Shown in pieces: positions 1-7,439 of a stretch of 64,000 nt of DNA. The stretch lies in contig JAEWOD010000004.1 of the NCBI GenBank assembly GCA_023461035.1, positions 112,999-176,998 on the forward strand, read 5' to 3'. Made by a program: the position numbers and the translations under genes. The notes under the pieces are model-generated. The model made no database searches and was not told the origin of the DNA. It saw only the letters and a program-made list of their open reading frames with translations. Each line of letters opens with the position of its first letter. Position 1 is the first letter of the stretch. Origin of the DNA: Bacteroidota bacterium (GTDB lineage Bacteria; Bacteroidota; Bacteroidia; Flavobacteriales; Weeksellaceae).

Positions 1-848
1 TGCAGGTTAAGGTTTATGTGCAAAACAACAGTTGGCAGCCACAGATAAGGGAGATAAACATTCTGATCGAACCACCTTTATGGCGCAGAACCTGGTTTAT
101 GATAATTTGTGCTTTGCTGATTATTTCAACGATTGGTATTATATTCAGAACAAGAATAAAAAACATACGCAGAAATGCACAAATCAATACACAGATTGCT
201 GAACTGGAAATGAAAGGACTCCATGCGCAAATGAACCCTCATTTCGTCTTTAATGCACTCAACAGTATTAAAGAAATGGTATTGGTGGACGAAAAGAAAC
301 AGGCGAGCCGTTACCTTAGCAAGTTTGCCCAATTGGTACGCACCAACCTGGAACAGTCCCAGCAAACCTTTGTAACATTGGAACAAAGTGTCGATCATTT
401 AAAACAATATCTCGAAATGGAAAAAATCCGTTTTCGCGATTTTTTATATTCCATAGAAATAGGCGAAAGTGTAGAAACTGAAGCTATTAAAATTCCACCA
501 ATGCTGCTTCAGCCTCTTGTGGAAAATGCCATCTGGCATGGGCTTCGTTCATTAAAGGAGGAAAAAAGAATAGTCATCCGTTTTTTGAAAGACGAGGAAT
601 ATTTAGTTTGTGAAATAGATGATAATGGTATAGGTATTAATAAATCCTTAAAAGCAAGAGAAAATTATCAGCACACGCACAGTTCGATGGGTATTGCCAA
701 TATTCGCGAACGATTAGAATTACTCAATGAAAAATACGGAATCAGTTGTTCCCTAATCATTAAAGACAAATCTGAGTTATCCGGTGGGAGCGAAAGCGGT
801 ACCATTGCTACATTAATGTTTAAATTAGCAAGCGTATGGAAAATATAA
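1..848 (+). CDS. LytS-type sensor histidine kinase, 5' end missing
   Basis: The reading frame is open to the window edge, so only the C-terminal part is present. It begins with the end of what looks like a Y_Y_Y-type extracellular domain (VQNNSWQPQIREI), then one membrane segment (WFMIICALLIISTIGIIF) and a His_kinase/HATPase pair. The phospho-acceptor region reads MNPHFVFNALNSI, the hallmark of the LytS/YehU class, and NAIWHG and DNGIGI are the N and G1 boxes of the ATPase. It should phosphorylate the LytTR regulator that follows with a 13-base overlap. In Bacteroidota such kinases often carry a large periplasmic beta-propeller upstream; that is inference because the upstream DNA is not in view. 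Confidence 0.88.
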   Translation, partial: QVKVYVQNNSWQPQIREINILIEPPLWRRTWFMIICALLIISTIGIIFRTRIKNIRRNAQINTQIAELEMKGLHAQMNPHFVFNALNSIKEMVLVDEKKQASRYLSKFAQLVRTNLEQSQQTFVTLEQSVDHLKQYLEMEKIRFRDFLYSIEIGESVETEAIKIPPMLLQPLVENAIWHGLRSLKEEKRIVIRFLKDEEYLVCEIDDNGIGINKSLKARENYQHTHSSMGIANIRERLELLNEKYGISCSLIIKDKSELSGGSESGTIATLMFKLASVWKI

Positions 849-1603
849 AAACCATTTTGGTAGATGATGAACGCAGCGGCATCAATACCCTGCATCAACT
901 GCTGGAGGAATATTGCCCCGAAGTGGAAATAATCGCCACTTGTTCCGATGCCGATTCGGCAAAAGAAAAGATAGAAAACCTTCATCCTCAATTGGTATTT
1001 CTGGATATATCTATGCCACTAAAAACAGGCTTTGATCTGCTTGCCGAATTAGACACGATTAACTTCGAAATCATTTTTGTAACCGCACATAATCAATATG
1101 CGATTCAGGCCTTCCGATATAGTGCAGTGGACTATTTGGTAAAACCTGTGGACGAGGATCTGTTGATTGATGCCGTAAAACGTGCCGTAAAACGAATAAA
1201 GGCCAATTCAAACGAATATACTTTAAATACGCTGCTTCATAATATACGTTCTGCCCAATCACCTGCAGAAATGAAGCTGTGCATCAGTTCTTTAAAAGGA
1301 TTTAGTGTAGTTCATTTGAAAGATATACTTTATTGTGAAGCATCAGGCAGCTATACCAACCTATATTTTGTCAATGGTACAGTCAGCTGTTCTACAAAGC
1401 CCATTTACCAATACGAAGAAATACTTGCCGATGCCGGATTTATCCGGGTACATAAATCTTTTTTAGTAAACATCATACACATCGACGGATATCAGCGCGG
1501 AGAAGGCGGTTTCGTTATTTTAAGCGATGGGAAAAACATAGAAGTGAGCCGCAGAAAAAGAGAAGAGTTGATGGGTGTTATGAAGAAGTTTTATAAGTAC
1601 TGA
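836..1603 (+). CDS. LytTR-family response regulator
   Basis: 255 residues: an N-terminal receiver domain (about 1-120) with acidic pair D10/D11, phospho-acceptor D57 in LVFLDISMP and the conserved Lys in VDYLVKP, followed by a LytTR DNA-binding domain (about 150-250; YCEASGSYTNLYF, RVHKSFLVNI). The start overlaps the kinase stop by 13 bases, so the two form a cognate pair in one transcript. It is the last chromosomal gene before the dif/attL site. Confidence 0.93.
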   Translation: MENIKTILVDDERSGINTLHQLLEEYCPEVEIIATCSDADSAKEKIENLHPQLVFLDISMPLKTGFDLLAELDTINFEIIFVTAHNQYAIQAFRYSAVDYLVKPVDEDLLIDAVKRAVKRIKANSNEYTLNTLLHNIRSAQSPAEMKLCISSLKGFSVVHLKDILYCEASGSYTNLYFVNGTVSCSTKPIYQYEEILADAGFIRVHKSFLVNIIHIDGYQRGEGGFVILSDGKNIEVSRRKREELMGVMKKFYKY

Positions 1604-1680
1604 ATAATGTATGATAACAATGAAAAGGACAATTAATTATAAACAGAAGGCATTTTAGTTCAAATTCTTTTTTTATAATT

Positions 1681-1708
1681 TTTTCCTATAATTTATAATA
1701 TGCAGAAC
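1681..1708 (+). other. attL: attL: left Xer recombination site
   Basis: XerC-type arm TTTTCCTATAA (1681-1691), central hexamer TTTATA (1692-1697), then a degenerate right arm ATATGCAGAAC (1698-1708). The first 17 bases are identical to those at 10638-10654. This is the pattern expected when an element with an imperfect XerD arm recombines into a chromosomal dif. The chromosome side is the left arm; the right arm would come from the element. Confidence 0.75.
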
Positions 1709-1744
1709 GCATATTGTTGATTTTCAATACATTAAATAAAGAAC

Positions 1745-1770
1745 AACGCAAGTTTGTCACTACTTGCGTT
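1745..1770. repeat. Hairpin, possible replication origin
   Basis: Perfect 9-bp inverted repeat AACGCAAGT / ACTTGCGTT with an 8-base loop TTGTCACT. It sits in the largest gene-free part of the prophage, where a rolling-circle nick site or complementary-strand origin would be expected. Function is inferred from position and structure only. Confidence 0.5.
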
Positions 1771-1833
1771 TCAAATATATAAATAAATTCAATTAAAGCA
1801 ACATTTTAAAACATAATTGTCACAGGTTGCGTT
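1754..1833. repeat. Pair of iteron-like direct repeats
   Basis: Two 17-bp imperfect direct repeats, TTGTCACTACTTGCGTT at 1754-1770 and TTGTCACAGGTTGCGTT at 1817-1833, start points 63 bp apart. The first overlaps the hairpin. They could be Rep-binding iterons or regulator sites of the phage. Confidence 0.5.
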
Positions 1834-1849
1834 AAATCAAATACCAAAA

Positions 1850-1888
1850 AGATAAAAAAAAACAAAAAAAAATGCCCCTGAATAGGAG
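1850..1888 (-). terminator. Terminator after the prophage cargo gene
   Basis: Read on the minus strand: stem TGCTCCT-ATTC-AGGGGCA (imperfect) followed directly by a long T-rich tract, just past the stop codon at 1898. It ends minus-strand transcription before the origin-like region. Confidence 0.75.
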
Positions 1889-1897
1889 CAATGGAAA

Positions 1898-2287
1898 TTA
1901 TTTATCGTGAACCTTCTTATGTTTACTGGGATATTTACTATTTAATAACTGATAATACAAATCAGCTGAAACAAAAGATTTTTTATACAAATCATTCATA
2001 CGATTATATTCATCTTGCGCTTTATCCAAATCCTTTAACTTTTGTTCCTTTGAACGTCCTAAAACATAACCATTTGCAGATTCTAAATTATTATGAGCAA
2101 TAGCCCGATAACCACTATATTTTTCTGTAAGGTCTGAATAATAAGTATACAATACAACTAACAACCCTTCATCATTAATTTTTAAATTTTCAACTTCCTT
2201 TAAAACATCATTTTCATTTGTTGGAAATTGTTGCGAAAATAGAGTAGAGGACACTACCACTAAAACAAGAATAAATATTTTTTTCAT
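1898..2287 (-). CDS. Small secreted protein, candidate prophage cargo (moron)
   Basis: 129 residues from the ATG at 2287, which gives a clean signal peptide (MKKIFILVLVVVSSTLFSQQ); the longer reading adds nine residues ahead of it. The mature part is helical and charged, with no family I recognise. It is the last gene in the prophage, lies beyond the terminator of the structural operon (2322-2342) and has its own terminator. Separate transcription and export suggest a cargo gene expressed in the lysogen, but a virion or lysis role is not excluded. No clear promoter is visible in the short gap upstream. Confidence 0.7.
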   Translation of the reverse strand: MKKIFILVLVVVSSTLFSQQFPTNENDVLKEVENLKINDEGLLVVLYTYYSDLTEKYSGYRAIAHNNLESANGYVLGRSKEQKLKDLDKAQDEYNRMNDLYKKSFVSADLYYQLLNSKYPSKHKKVHDK

Positions 2288-2319
2288 AAGTCTAAATTTT
2301 CCACTAAATAACAAAAAAA

Positions 2320-2343
2320 ATGCCGTACTTACAAGAACGGCGG
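2320..2343 (-). terminator. Terminator of the phage structural operon
   Basis: Minus-strand stem GCCGT..ACGGC with loop TCTTGTAAGT, followed by eight T. It overlaps the stop codon of the gene ending at 2329 and separates the structural operon from the cargo gene. Confidence 0.75.
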
Positions 2344-2544
2344 GATAAAATCATTTCTATATAATCTCTTTAAATAATGCCCGGTGCGCCTATCATATAC
2401 ATTAATATAGTGCCAATTATTATAATTCACAGAATTTGAGAGCCATTGAGAACATTTATAAAGATTGTGTACATACTGAACCTTTACAAGAAATGCATTT
2501 TCCCGAGTAAATACAATAACGCTATAATCATTCTTTCTATTCAT
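2329..2544 (-). CDS. Hypothetical phage protein, 71 aa
   Basis: 71 residues, soluble, rich in Asn and Tyr (NNWHYINVYDRRTGHYLKRL). No signal peptide or membrane segment and no family recognised. Its ATG overlaps the end of the metallopeptidase-like gene, so it is the last gene of the structural operon. Confidence 0.65.
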   Translation of the reverse strand: MNRKNDYSVIVFTRENAFLVKVQYVHNLYKCSQWLSNSVNYNNWHYINVYDRRTGHYLKRLYRNDFIPPFL

Positions 2545-2854
2545 TAATTGCGTAGGCTTCTATTTCCATCGGATTGTTTCTATATCCAAATTTAAGAGTA
2601 TAGTACAGGTATAACAAATAAAACCCCAAAACCCCAAACCTTTTATATTGTTGCCAATGTACCATTTCATGTAAAACAGTTGATTCCACATAATGCCCGG
2701 CAGAAAAAAACATTCCAAAAGGTGGCAACGTAATAGCATGGAATTTTGCAAACGGTTGTAACCATGAGGGTACACTAAAGAATTTTGGTTGTTTACTTAA
2801 AGACAAATAAACAACCAAACCTATGAGCACAAAAAACAAAAATTTTAACTTCAT
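2537..2854 (-). CDS. Membrane-anchored HExxH protein of the phage
   Basis: 105 residues: one N-terminal membrane span (about 4-20) and a soluble part containing HEMVHWQQ, an HExxH zinc-binding motif, with acidic residues downstream (NPMEIEAYAINE) that could supply the third ligand. It resembles short gluzincin-like domains in general architecture. It overlaps the lysozyme-like gene by four bases, so a role in lysis or cell-wall penetration is plausible. The substrate is unknown. Confidence 0.7.
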   Translation of the reverse strand: MKLKFLFFVLIGLVVYLSLSKQPKFFSVPSWLQPFAKFHAITLPPFGMFFSAGHYVESTVLHEMVHWQQYKRFGVLGFYLLYLYYTLKFGYRNNPMEIEAYAINE

Positions 2855-3528
2855 AATAATGAACGATCAAAAGTATTCGCATACTGCTGCCAAACCGTTA
2901 GATAATAATCATGATTTTTCGGAGTTTGCCCAATAAATAAAGCATGTTCGCCCATTCTTCGGGCAACTAAACCACGCAAAACATTACCTCCGGACTTCCA
3001 CCAAGTTAATTTAGTTCTGGCCAACTCAAAATCTTTTTGTTTCAACGCCTGATAAAATTGTGTATCTGTACCATTTGAATTGCGAAACAAACCAGCACCG
3101 GTATTATAACTTACAGAAACACAAGCATCAAATACACCTTGCGGAAGTGACAAACCATTAAGGTATCCCTTAACCAAATTTTCAAAATATGTTTTGACAA
3201 CTGCATACATTCTATCAATTTGATTTCTTGTAAATCTTTGACCAAAATGCGTTATTTGACAGTCAGCTGGATACTTATCGTTATGAACATGAGTCAAACC
3301 CCATCCAACGGTTTTATAACCGTCACCGACATCAATTACCTTATAAAAATTTGAATCCGGGTTAAGCGCATCAACCAACCAGTTTTGATACTCCCGGGTT
3401 TTCTTCCAATTAATAGCCCTATTGGTCATCGACAACAAATTAACCGGGACTAATCCTATATCCTTAACCAAATCAACTGCCATTTTACCACCCATTAATA
3501 ACGGGATTAATTTTATTAACTCAAACAT
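2851..3528 (-). CDS. Lysozyme-like (GH24-type) phage protein
   Basis: 225 residues. A hydrophobic N-terminal segment (about 1-32) precedes a T4-lysozyme-like domain: GDGYKTVGWGLTH aligns with the Asp/Thr active-site loop, VSVSYNTGAGLF with the central helix, and GLVARRMGEHALFI with the C-terminal signature. The usual catalytic Glu upstream of the loop is not obvious (region LVDALNPDSNFY), so the proton donor is uncertain. It should cleave peptidoglycan at entry or release. Four-base overlap with the HExxH gene. Confidence 0.8.
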   Translation of the reverse strand: MFELIKLIPLLMGGKMAVDLVKDIGLVPVNLLSMTNRAINWKKTREYQNWLVDALNPDSNFYKVIDVGDGYKTVGWGLTHVHNDKYPADCQITHFGQRFTRNQIDRMYAVVKTYFENLVKGYLNGLSLPQGVFDACVSVSYNTGAGLFRNSNGTDTQFYQALKQKDFELARTKLTWWKSGGNVLRGLVARRMGEHALFIGQTPKNHDYYLTVWQQYANTFDRSLL

Positions 3529-3536
3529 AATTTAAA

Positions 3537-4148
3537 TTAAACATTTAACTCCAAAACTAAACGACAACCATCAGCATGATAAATAATTTCCCATGGCCCC
3601 GGTTGATTAAAAGTAACGACACCCTTTAAATGATTTGTGGCATGCGGAACAAAAACATACGGTTCCAACATCGTAGTACTTTGCAAAAAATTAAACTCCC
3701 AAGAAACCGTTTCTAAATCAAGAATAGGATTATCAAGATTAACAACTATTCCAACTGGAACCTCAACAATTATATCACCTAAAAATTGAAAACTTCCATC
3801 CAAATAACAATATTCATTAATTACCGGAATTTCAAAAAAATCTTCCTTTGTCAATGGAATCAAAAAATAAACAATTAACCCATTTTCAGATGGTACAATT
3901 TCAAGTATTCCGCTATCGATATAATCATTTCTATGATAAATTTCTTCATCGACAATTATAAAATTAGAAGTCCTATAAATAGAATCTGATAAATCCAAAT
4001 AGACACCATTTTTGTTTTTTTTAATGAATTCAGCCTTAACCTTAAATCGTTTCTGATTCAAGATAACAATAGAATCCTGCCAATGATTAATTGATTCAGA
4101 AGACATTTTAGCTTGTCTATACGTTATCAAATTAATTTTCCCTTCCAT
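3537..4148 (-). CDS. Beta-rich hypothetical phage protein, possibly structural
   Basis: 203 residues from the ATG at 4148, which overlaps the upstream gene's stop; a longer reading starts at 4190. Predicted mostly beta strands with many aromatic and hydrophobic residues, no membrane span, no recognised domain. Its place in the virion gene block and beta-rich character suit a spike or minor capsid protein; this is inference. Confidence 0.65.
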   Translation of the reverse strand: MEGKINLITYRQAKMSSESINHWQDSIVILNQKRFKVKAEFIKKNKNGVYLDLSDSIYRTSNFIIVDEEIYHRNDYIDSGILEIVPSENGLIVYFLIPLTKEDFFEIPVINEYCYLDGSFQFLGDIIVEVPVGIVVNLDNPILDLETVSWEFNFLQSTTMLEPYVFVPHATNHLKGVVTFNQPGPWEIIYHADGCRLVLELNV

Positions 4149-4308
4149 CTTTTGTTTTCTTAAAATTTTTATACTTAAAATAAGAATCAACCACCACCGC
4201 TAACAACGGTATCAGCATAGGTAAAACTTCCTTAAAACTTACCGATGATACTACAGCTGCTAAACCCGTTATCGGGAAATACTCGAAAAAACTACCTTGA
4301 TTCGACAT
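4132..4308 (-). CDS. Small phage membrane protein
   Basis: 58 residues from the ATG at 4308 (a longer start at 4332 exists). Contains a hydrophobic stretch (SFKEVLPMLIPLLAVVVDSY) and a basic tail (KYKNFKKTKDGREN). It overlaps both neighbours, the typical packing of ssDNA phages. Candidate component of an internal virion membrane or holin. Confidence 0.65.
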   Translation of the reverse strand: MSNQGSFFEYFPITGLAAVVSSVSFKEVLPMLIPLLAVVVDSYFKYKNFKKTKDGREN

Positions 4309-4411
4309 TAAACGAAACAAATTTACCTTCAATTAAAGCGTAGAAAACGCCTAAAACTCCCAAAGCCGCTACCCATACAGGTACTTTACTATTACTATAT
4401 CTTCTTGCCAT
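4292..4411 (-). CDS. Tiny phage membrane protein, 39 aa
   Basis: 39-residue reading frame: MARRYSNSKVPVWV, then a single hydrophobic span (VAALGVLGVFYALI), then a short polar tail. It overlaps the next gene by 17 bases. Basic start, one span and dense packing support a genuine gene despite its length. Confidence 0.6.
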   Translation of the reverse strand: MARRYSNSKVPVWVAALGVLGVFYALIEGKFVSFNVESR

Positions 4412-4437
4412 TTGTTTTATTTTTTTTTTTATGATTA

Positions 4438-4701
4438 TTAACCCCAACCGCCACCGGGCCAAATCTGATTTAAACCTTCCTGAATGCCGTCACCGATAGG
4501 ACCTAAAAAAGACAATCCTACTTTAATCAATCCTTTCCAGAACTTACCTCTTTTACCTTGACCTTGCGGAACGCTACCTTCATTAATAGACACCTGAGTA
4601 ATCAAAGCAAAAATCTTTTTAGGAAATAAAATAAGAGAAGCCACAAACGCAACTATTACCCATTCCCACCACTTCATATTTTTAAAATCTATTTTTTTCA
4701 T
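4438..4701 (-). CDS. Small phage membrane protein, 87 aa
   Basis: 87 residues from the ATG at 4701; the longer reading to 4758 would run through a terminator-like hairpin. One span (WWEWVIVAFVASLILF), then basic and Gly-rich segments (GQGKRGKFWKGLIK, WPGGGWG at the end). Suggests a virion membrane protein. No family recognised. Confidence 0.65.
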   Translation of the reverse strand: MKKIDFKNMKWWEWVIVAFVASLILFPKKIFALITQVSINEGSVPQGQGKRGKFWKGLIKVGLSFLGPIGDGIQEGLNQIWPGGGWG

Positions 4702-4719
4702 TCTAAACTTTTTCTTTTT

Positions 4720-4757
4720 AAAAAATCGGGGATACGGAATAAATCCACACCCCCGCA
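4720..4757 (-). terminator. Terminator-like hairpin inside the structural block
   Basis: On the minus strand, a GC-rich stem of the form CGGGG....CCCCG followed by six T lies between the 58-residue and 87-residue genes. It may attenuate transcription so that upstream genes (capsid side) are expressed more than downstream ones. Confidence 0.55.
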
Positions 4758-4789
4758 CTAACTAACCAAATATTAACCTATGAGAAAAT

Positions 4790-4966
4790 TTATTCTTCAC
4801 TTAAATTACTTCCGTTCAACTTTCCGTCATCTCTCAGATCATCAATAAGATTTTTAAGATGCCTTACCACAATTGAAACCACCCGAAGAATTTCCTTGAT
4901 ATTGTCTATATTTTTCCAAATATCTCCAATAACTCCAACGTTAAATCCTTTTACTGCTTTTGCCAT
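4790..4966 (-). CDS. Small phage protein, 58 aa
   Basis: 58 residues (MAKAVKGFNVGVIGDIWKNI...) ending NLSEE. Largely helical and amphipathic with an acidic tail. Its start codon shares a base with the stop of the Gly-rich gene (TAATG), so translation is likely coupled. No family recognised. Confidence 0.65.
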   Translation of the reverse strand: MAKAVKGFNVGVIGDIWKNIDNIKEILRVVSIVVRHLKNLIDDLRDDGKLNGSNLSEE

Positions 4967-5391
4967 TATCTACCGTTTTTTCTATAAAAATAAGGTCCGA
5001 CATAACCACCACGACCGCCCCGAGGGTTCATAACAAAACCTAATTGGCTTATTGTAATTTTCCCGGTCGAAACGTCATATAAACCGGACGTTTTAATTTC
5101 TTGACCATTTGGCATTTCGATTCTTACAAACCAATTTTGCCAAATTCTATTAGATTTTGATTTTGTTTCATGCGTACCACTATACGGCGATGCATAAAAT
5201 TTACGTAAACCATTACGTTTGTCATACTTCCAACCGGAAACATACTGTTTCCCGTTTTTGTCTACACCGGATTTACAACCCGAATGTTTTTTTTGTTCTC
5301 TATTTGGTTGAGAACGATAACCACCGCCATTATAATTTCCACGGTTATAACCACCACCGCCATAATTATTATTATAATTTCCGTATCCCAT
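4966..5391 (-). CDS. Gly/Asn/Tyr-rich phage protein
   Basis: 141 residues. The first 25 are Gly-Tyr-Asn repeats (GYGNYNNNYGGGGYNRGNYN), followed by a basic globular part with two short tracts rich in Trp and Tyr and a C-terminal GGRGGYVGPYFYRKNGR. Strong positive charge suggests contact with DNA or with capsid, for example genome condensation. No enzyme motif is visible. Confidence 0.7.
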   Translation of the reverse strand: MGYGNYNNNYGGGGYNRGNYNGGGYRSQPNREQKKHSGCKSGVDKNGKQYVSGWKYDKRNGLRKFYASPYSGTHETKSKSNRIWQNWFVRIEMPNGQEIKTSGLYDVSTGKITISQLGFVMNPRGGRGGYVGPYFYRKNGR

Positions 5392-5394
5392 GAT

Positions 5395-5508
5395 CTATTT
5401 CTTTAAAAATTTGAACAAAACAAAACCTATAAGCAAATGCCATAACTTAACCTGAAATGAACCTATACTAAACAACGGTTTTGAACTTAACTGAGTTACT
5501 ACTTCCAT
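5395..5508 (-). CDS. Tiny phage membrane protein, 37 aa
   Basis: 37 residues with one span (VKLWHLLIGFVLFKFL) and a Lys-Lys tail. It fills the gap between the 248-residue and Gly-rich genes with only a few bases on either side, same strand, which supports it as a real gene. Confidence 0.6.
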   Translation of the reverse strand: MEVVTQLSSKPLFSIGSFQVKLWHLLIGFVLFKFLKK

Positions 5509-5512
5509 AATC

Positions 5513-6259
5513 TTATTTTAAAATTTTATTTTCTTTTGCGTATTTGTAAAAACCGAATAACAACAATCCACCAAGTGCATAATTCATAACGTTAAAACTC
5601 GATAAAGTAGGAGTTATGCCACCACTTGACCAACCTCCGGGAATTATACCACCACCACCATCATAAACAGGTTCATCTATTACAGTATAACCGCCACCAC
5701 CGGTATAATTTTGATCAACCTCATACGCACGATAAAAAAACGTTACAGTATGGCCAAATCCCATCCATCCACTTTGAGACTGTATATCTGATTGGCTATA
5801 ATTTTCTGCCTTTTTTAAACCATTCGTGCCGGGTAGATTATTAATATTGACGTTAGCCACAACAAAACCACTTGACAATAATAATGAGTGCAATTCTGTC
5901 ATATACGTTCCCAGCATTTCTATGAACTTCAAACGATAATCTCCCTTACAACTACCTTTTTGCCCCGATTCTTTAGTACTCAAAGCCGCATATAAATGGC
6001 TTAACCTTTTTGAGAAATCATTAACATTTTGCAAACTCATTGACATATCAACACCTGCTTTTTTACGCATTGCGTTAATTTGTCCCGGGAAATTATCCTT
6101 TAAATATTTCAACTTAAATTCAGAAGACATACAACCCATTTGAGTTAACCAGTCCCAAAAATCCCCGTCAAACAACTCATCAACTAAACCGCCAACGTCT
6201 TCTATAACGCCACCCCAATCGGTTTCGCCACCGCCCGAACTTCCATTTCCCTCCGGCAT
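5513..6259 (-). CDS. Virion-associated membrane protein candidate, 248 aa
   Basis: N-terminal Gly-rich acidic segment (MPEGNGSSGGGETDWGG), a helical middle part, a second Gly-rich linker (YTGGGGYTVIDEPVYDGGGG) and a C-terminal membrane span (YALGGLLLFGFYKYAKENK). Directly follows the capsid candidate with a one-base gap. The two Gly-rich hinges and tail anchor suggest a vertex or membrane-linked structural protein. No family recognised. Confidence 0.7.
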   Translation of the reverse strand: MPEGNGSSGGGETDWGGVIEDVGGLVDELFDGDFWDWLTQMGCMSSEFKLKYLKDNFPGQINAMRKKAGVDMSMSLQNVNDFSKRLSHLYAALSTKESGQKGSCKGDYRLKFIEMLGTYMTELHSLLLSSGFVVANVNINNLPGTNGLKKAENYSQSDIQSQSGWMGFGHTVTFFYRAYEVDQNYTGGGGYTVIDEPVYDGGGGIIPGGWSSGGITPTLSSFNVMNYALGGLLLFGFYKYAKENKILK

Positions 6260-6260
6260 A

Positions 6261-7310
6261 TTAAAACCCTTTTACTGAATGAATACTTAACTTACTACCA
6301 CTTCCTGTCGTACCAATAGTTGGATTATTTGGATTAATCGGAGGTGTCCATACTGTACCACCGGAATCGTTTAAAGTCATCCCTTGACCTGGCACCGGAT
6401 TCGATGGAGTTGCAGTTCTTACATTCCCGGTACTTTTAACAGCCCCGGATAATTCAGCCGCTTGTTGACGTACTTTTGTTTGCTCAATATTACGTTGTTG
6501 CAACTGAATCAATTTTGTAGATTCACGAACACAATCCAATTTGTAAATATGAATATCCGCGTCATTAAGATGCGATAAATCGAATTCGGTTTTTGTACGT
6601 GTATCAACTAATACACCTTTCGCACCGAAAGCAATATCGTTACGAATATCATACAACGCACCGTCATATTTTGCAATATCGAACGATGTACGGCGACTGC
6701 CTTGGTATGCTCCTTTGTTATATTGGAAATATTCAAATTTTACTCCATCCGGGATATAAACATAATCATAACCCAATGCATCGATATTTGCAAAGTCATT
6801 TGATTGTAAAATTCTTTGTTTGTCCAAAACAATCGGATAACCAATTTCACCAAAACAATAGTAGTCGAAGTATGCCTTTACTTCTTCAAACGGCTCAGCC
6901 GTTTCTTTTTGGAATAACTGAACAATCAATTTATTATCTTCACTCAAATGCAAATCTCCATTGAACGAAAACAACAAAAGAAATTGATACCATTGCTCAA
7001 CAATTGGATCATCATCTTCGTTTAATTCATCAGTAACTACATCTACCTGCAACGCTTGAACCCGATTTGATAACCTTTGGGTGATGCACAAGTAATCCTT
7101 TAGCGAAATTTCTGAAATCAAAGCATTTCTCTTTCCTTCCGAATCTTCATAATGCACTCTCAGAAATATATTTTCCAATTCCTGAATACGCATTAACAAA
7201 CCAGCACAAGGCTTTTCTACCTCAAAATCAACCTGATTATATTGCGCATTAATAGCAACTGTATATTTATTCCCACCAATTGCCTGAACTTGTCCGTAAC
7301 TATCTGCCAT
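6261..7310 (-). CDS. Candidate major capsid protein
   Basis: 349 residues from the ATG at 7310 (MADSYGQVQAI); the longer reading to 7379 passes through a terminator hairpin and is not used. First gene of the structural operon, largest structural product, no membrane segment, mostly beta-strand character to about residue 250, then a helix and a Gly/Pro-rich tail. Position and size fit a jelly-roll capsid protein of a small icosahedral phage. There is no motif that proves it; fold prediction would decide. Confidence 0.6.
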   Translation of the reverse strand: MADSYGQVQAIGGNKYTVAINAQYNQVDFEVEKPCAGLLMRIQELENIFLRVHYEDSEGKRNALISEISLKDYLCITQRLSNRVQALQVDVVTDELNEDDDPIVEQWYQFLLLFSFNGDLHLSEDNKLIVQLFQKETAEPFEEVKAYFDYYCFGEIGYPIVLDKQRILQSNDFANIDALGYDYVYIPDGVKFEYFQYNKGAYQGSRRTSFDIAKYDGALYDIRNDIAFGAKGVLVDTRTKTEFDLSHLNDADIHIYKLDCVRESTKLIQLQQRNIEQTKVRQQAAELSGAVKSTGNVRTATPSNPVPGQGMTLNDSGGTVWTPPINPNNPTIGTTGSGSKLSIHSVKGF

Positions 7311-7351
7311 AATTAATTTTATTTTCTTTTTTAATACATCAAAATTCCAAA

Positions 7352-7385
7352 CAAAAAAAACATTGAATTTTAAACCCAATGTTTT
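7352..7385 (-). terminator. Terminator of the phage replication operon
   Basis: Perfect 9-bp stem AAAACATTG / CAATGTTTT, loop GGTTTAAAATT, then a T tract on the minus strand. It separates the rep operon from the capsid operon, so the capsid gene must have its own promoter in the 40 bases downstream. Confidence 0.75.
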
Positions 7386-7439
7386 TAAATGATTTTAAAT
7401 GCTTTTTAATCAGATTTAAGCATACTTCCAAATAAATAC

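Larger units (their letters stand above)
1604..1897. other. Intergenic region spanning the left prophage junction
   Basis: No gene is supported here. From left to right it holds about 75 bases of chromosomal spacer, the left attachment core, a prophage segment with a 9-bp hairpin and two iteron-like repeats, and a minus-strand terminator. The ORF on the plus strand at 1891-2103 is an antisense shadow of the cargo gene. Confidence 0.7.

Noticed and set aside
1891..2103. Plus-strand ORF of 70 codons opposite the cargo gene
   Set aside because: It is antisense to a gene with a clear signal peptide and terminator, and its own translation has no recognisable features.
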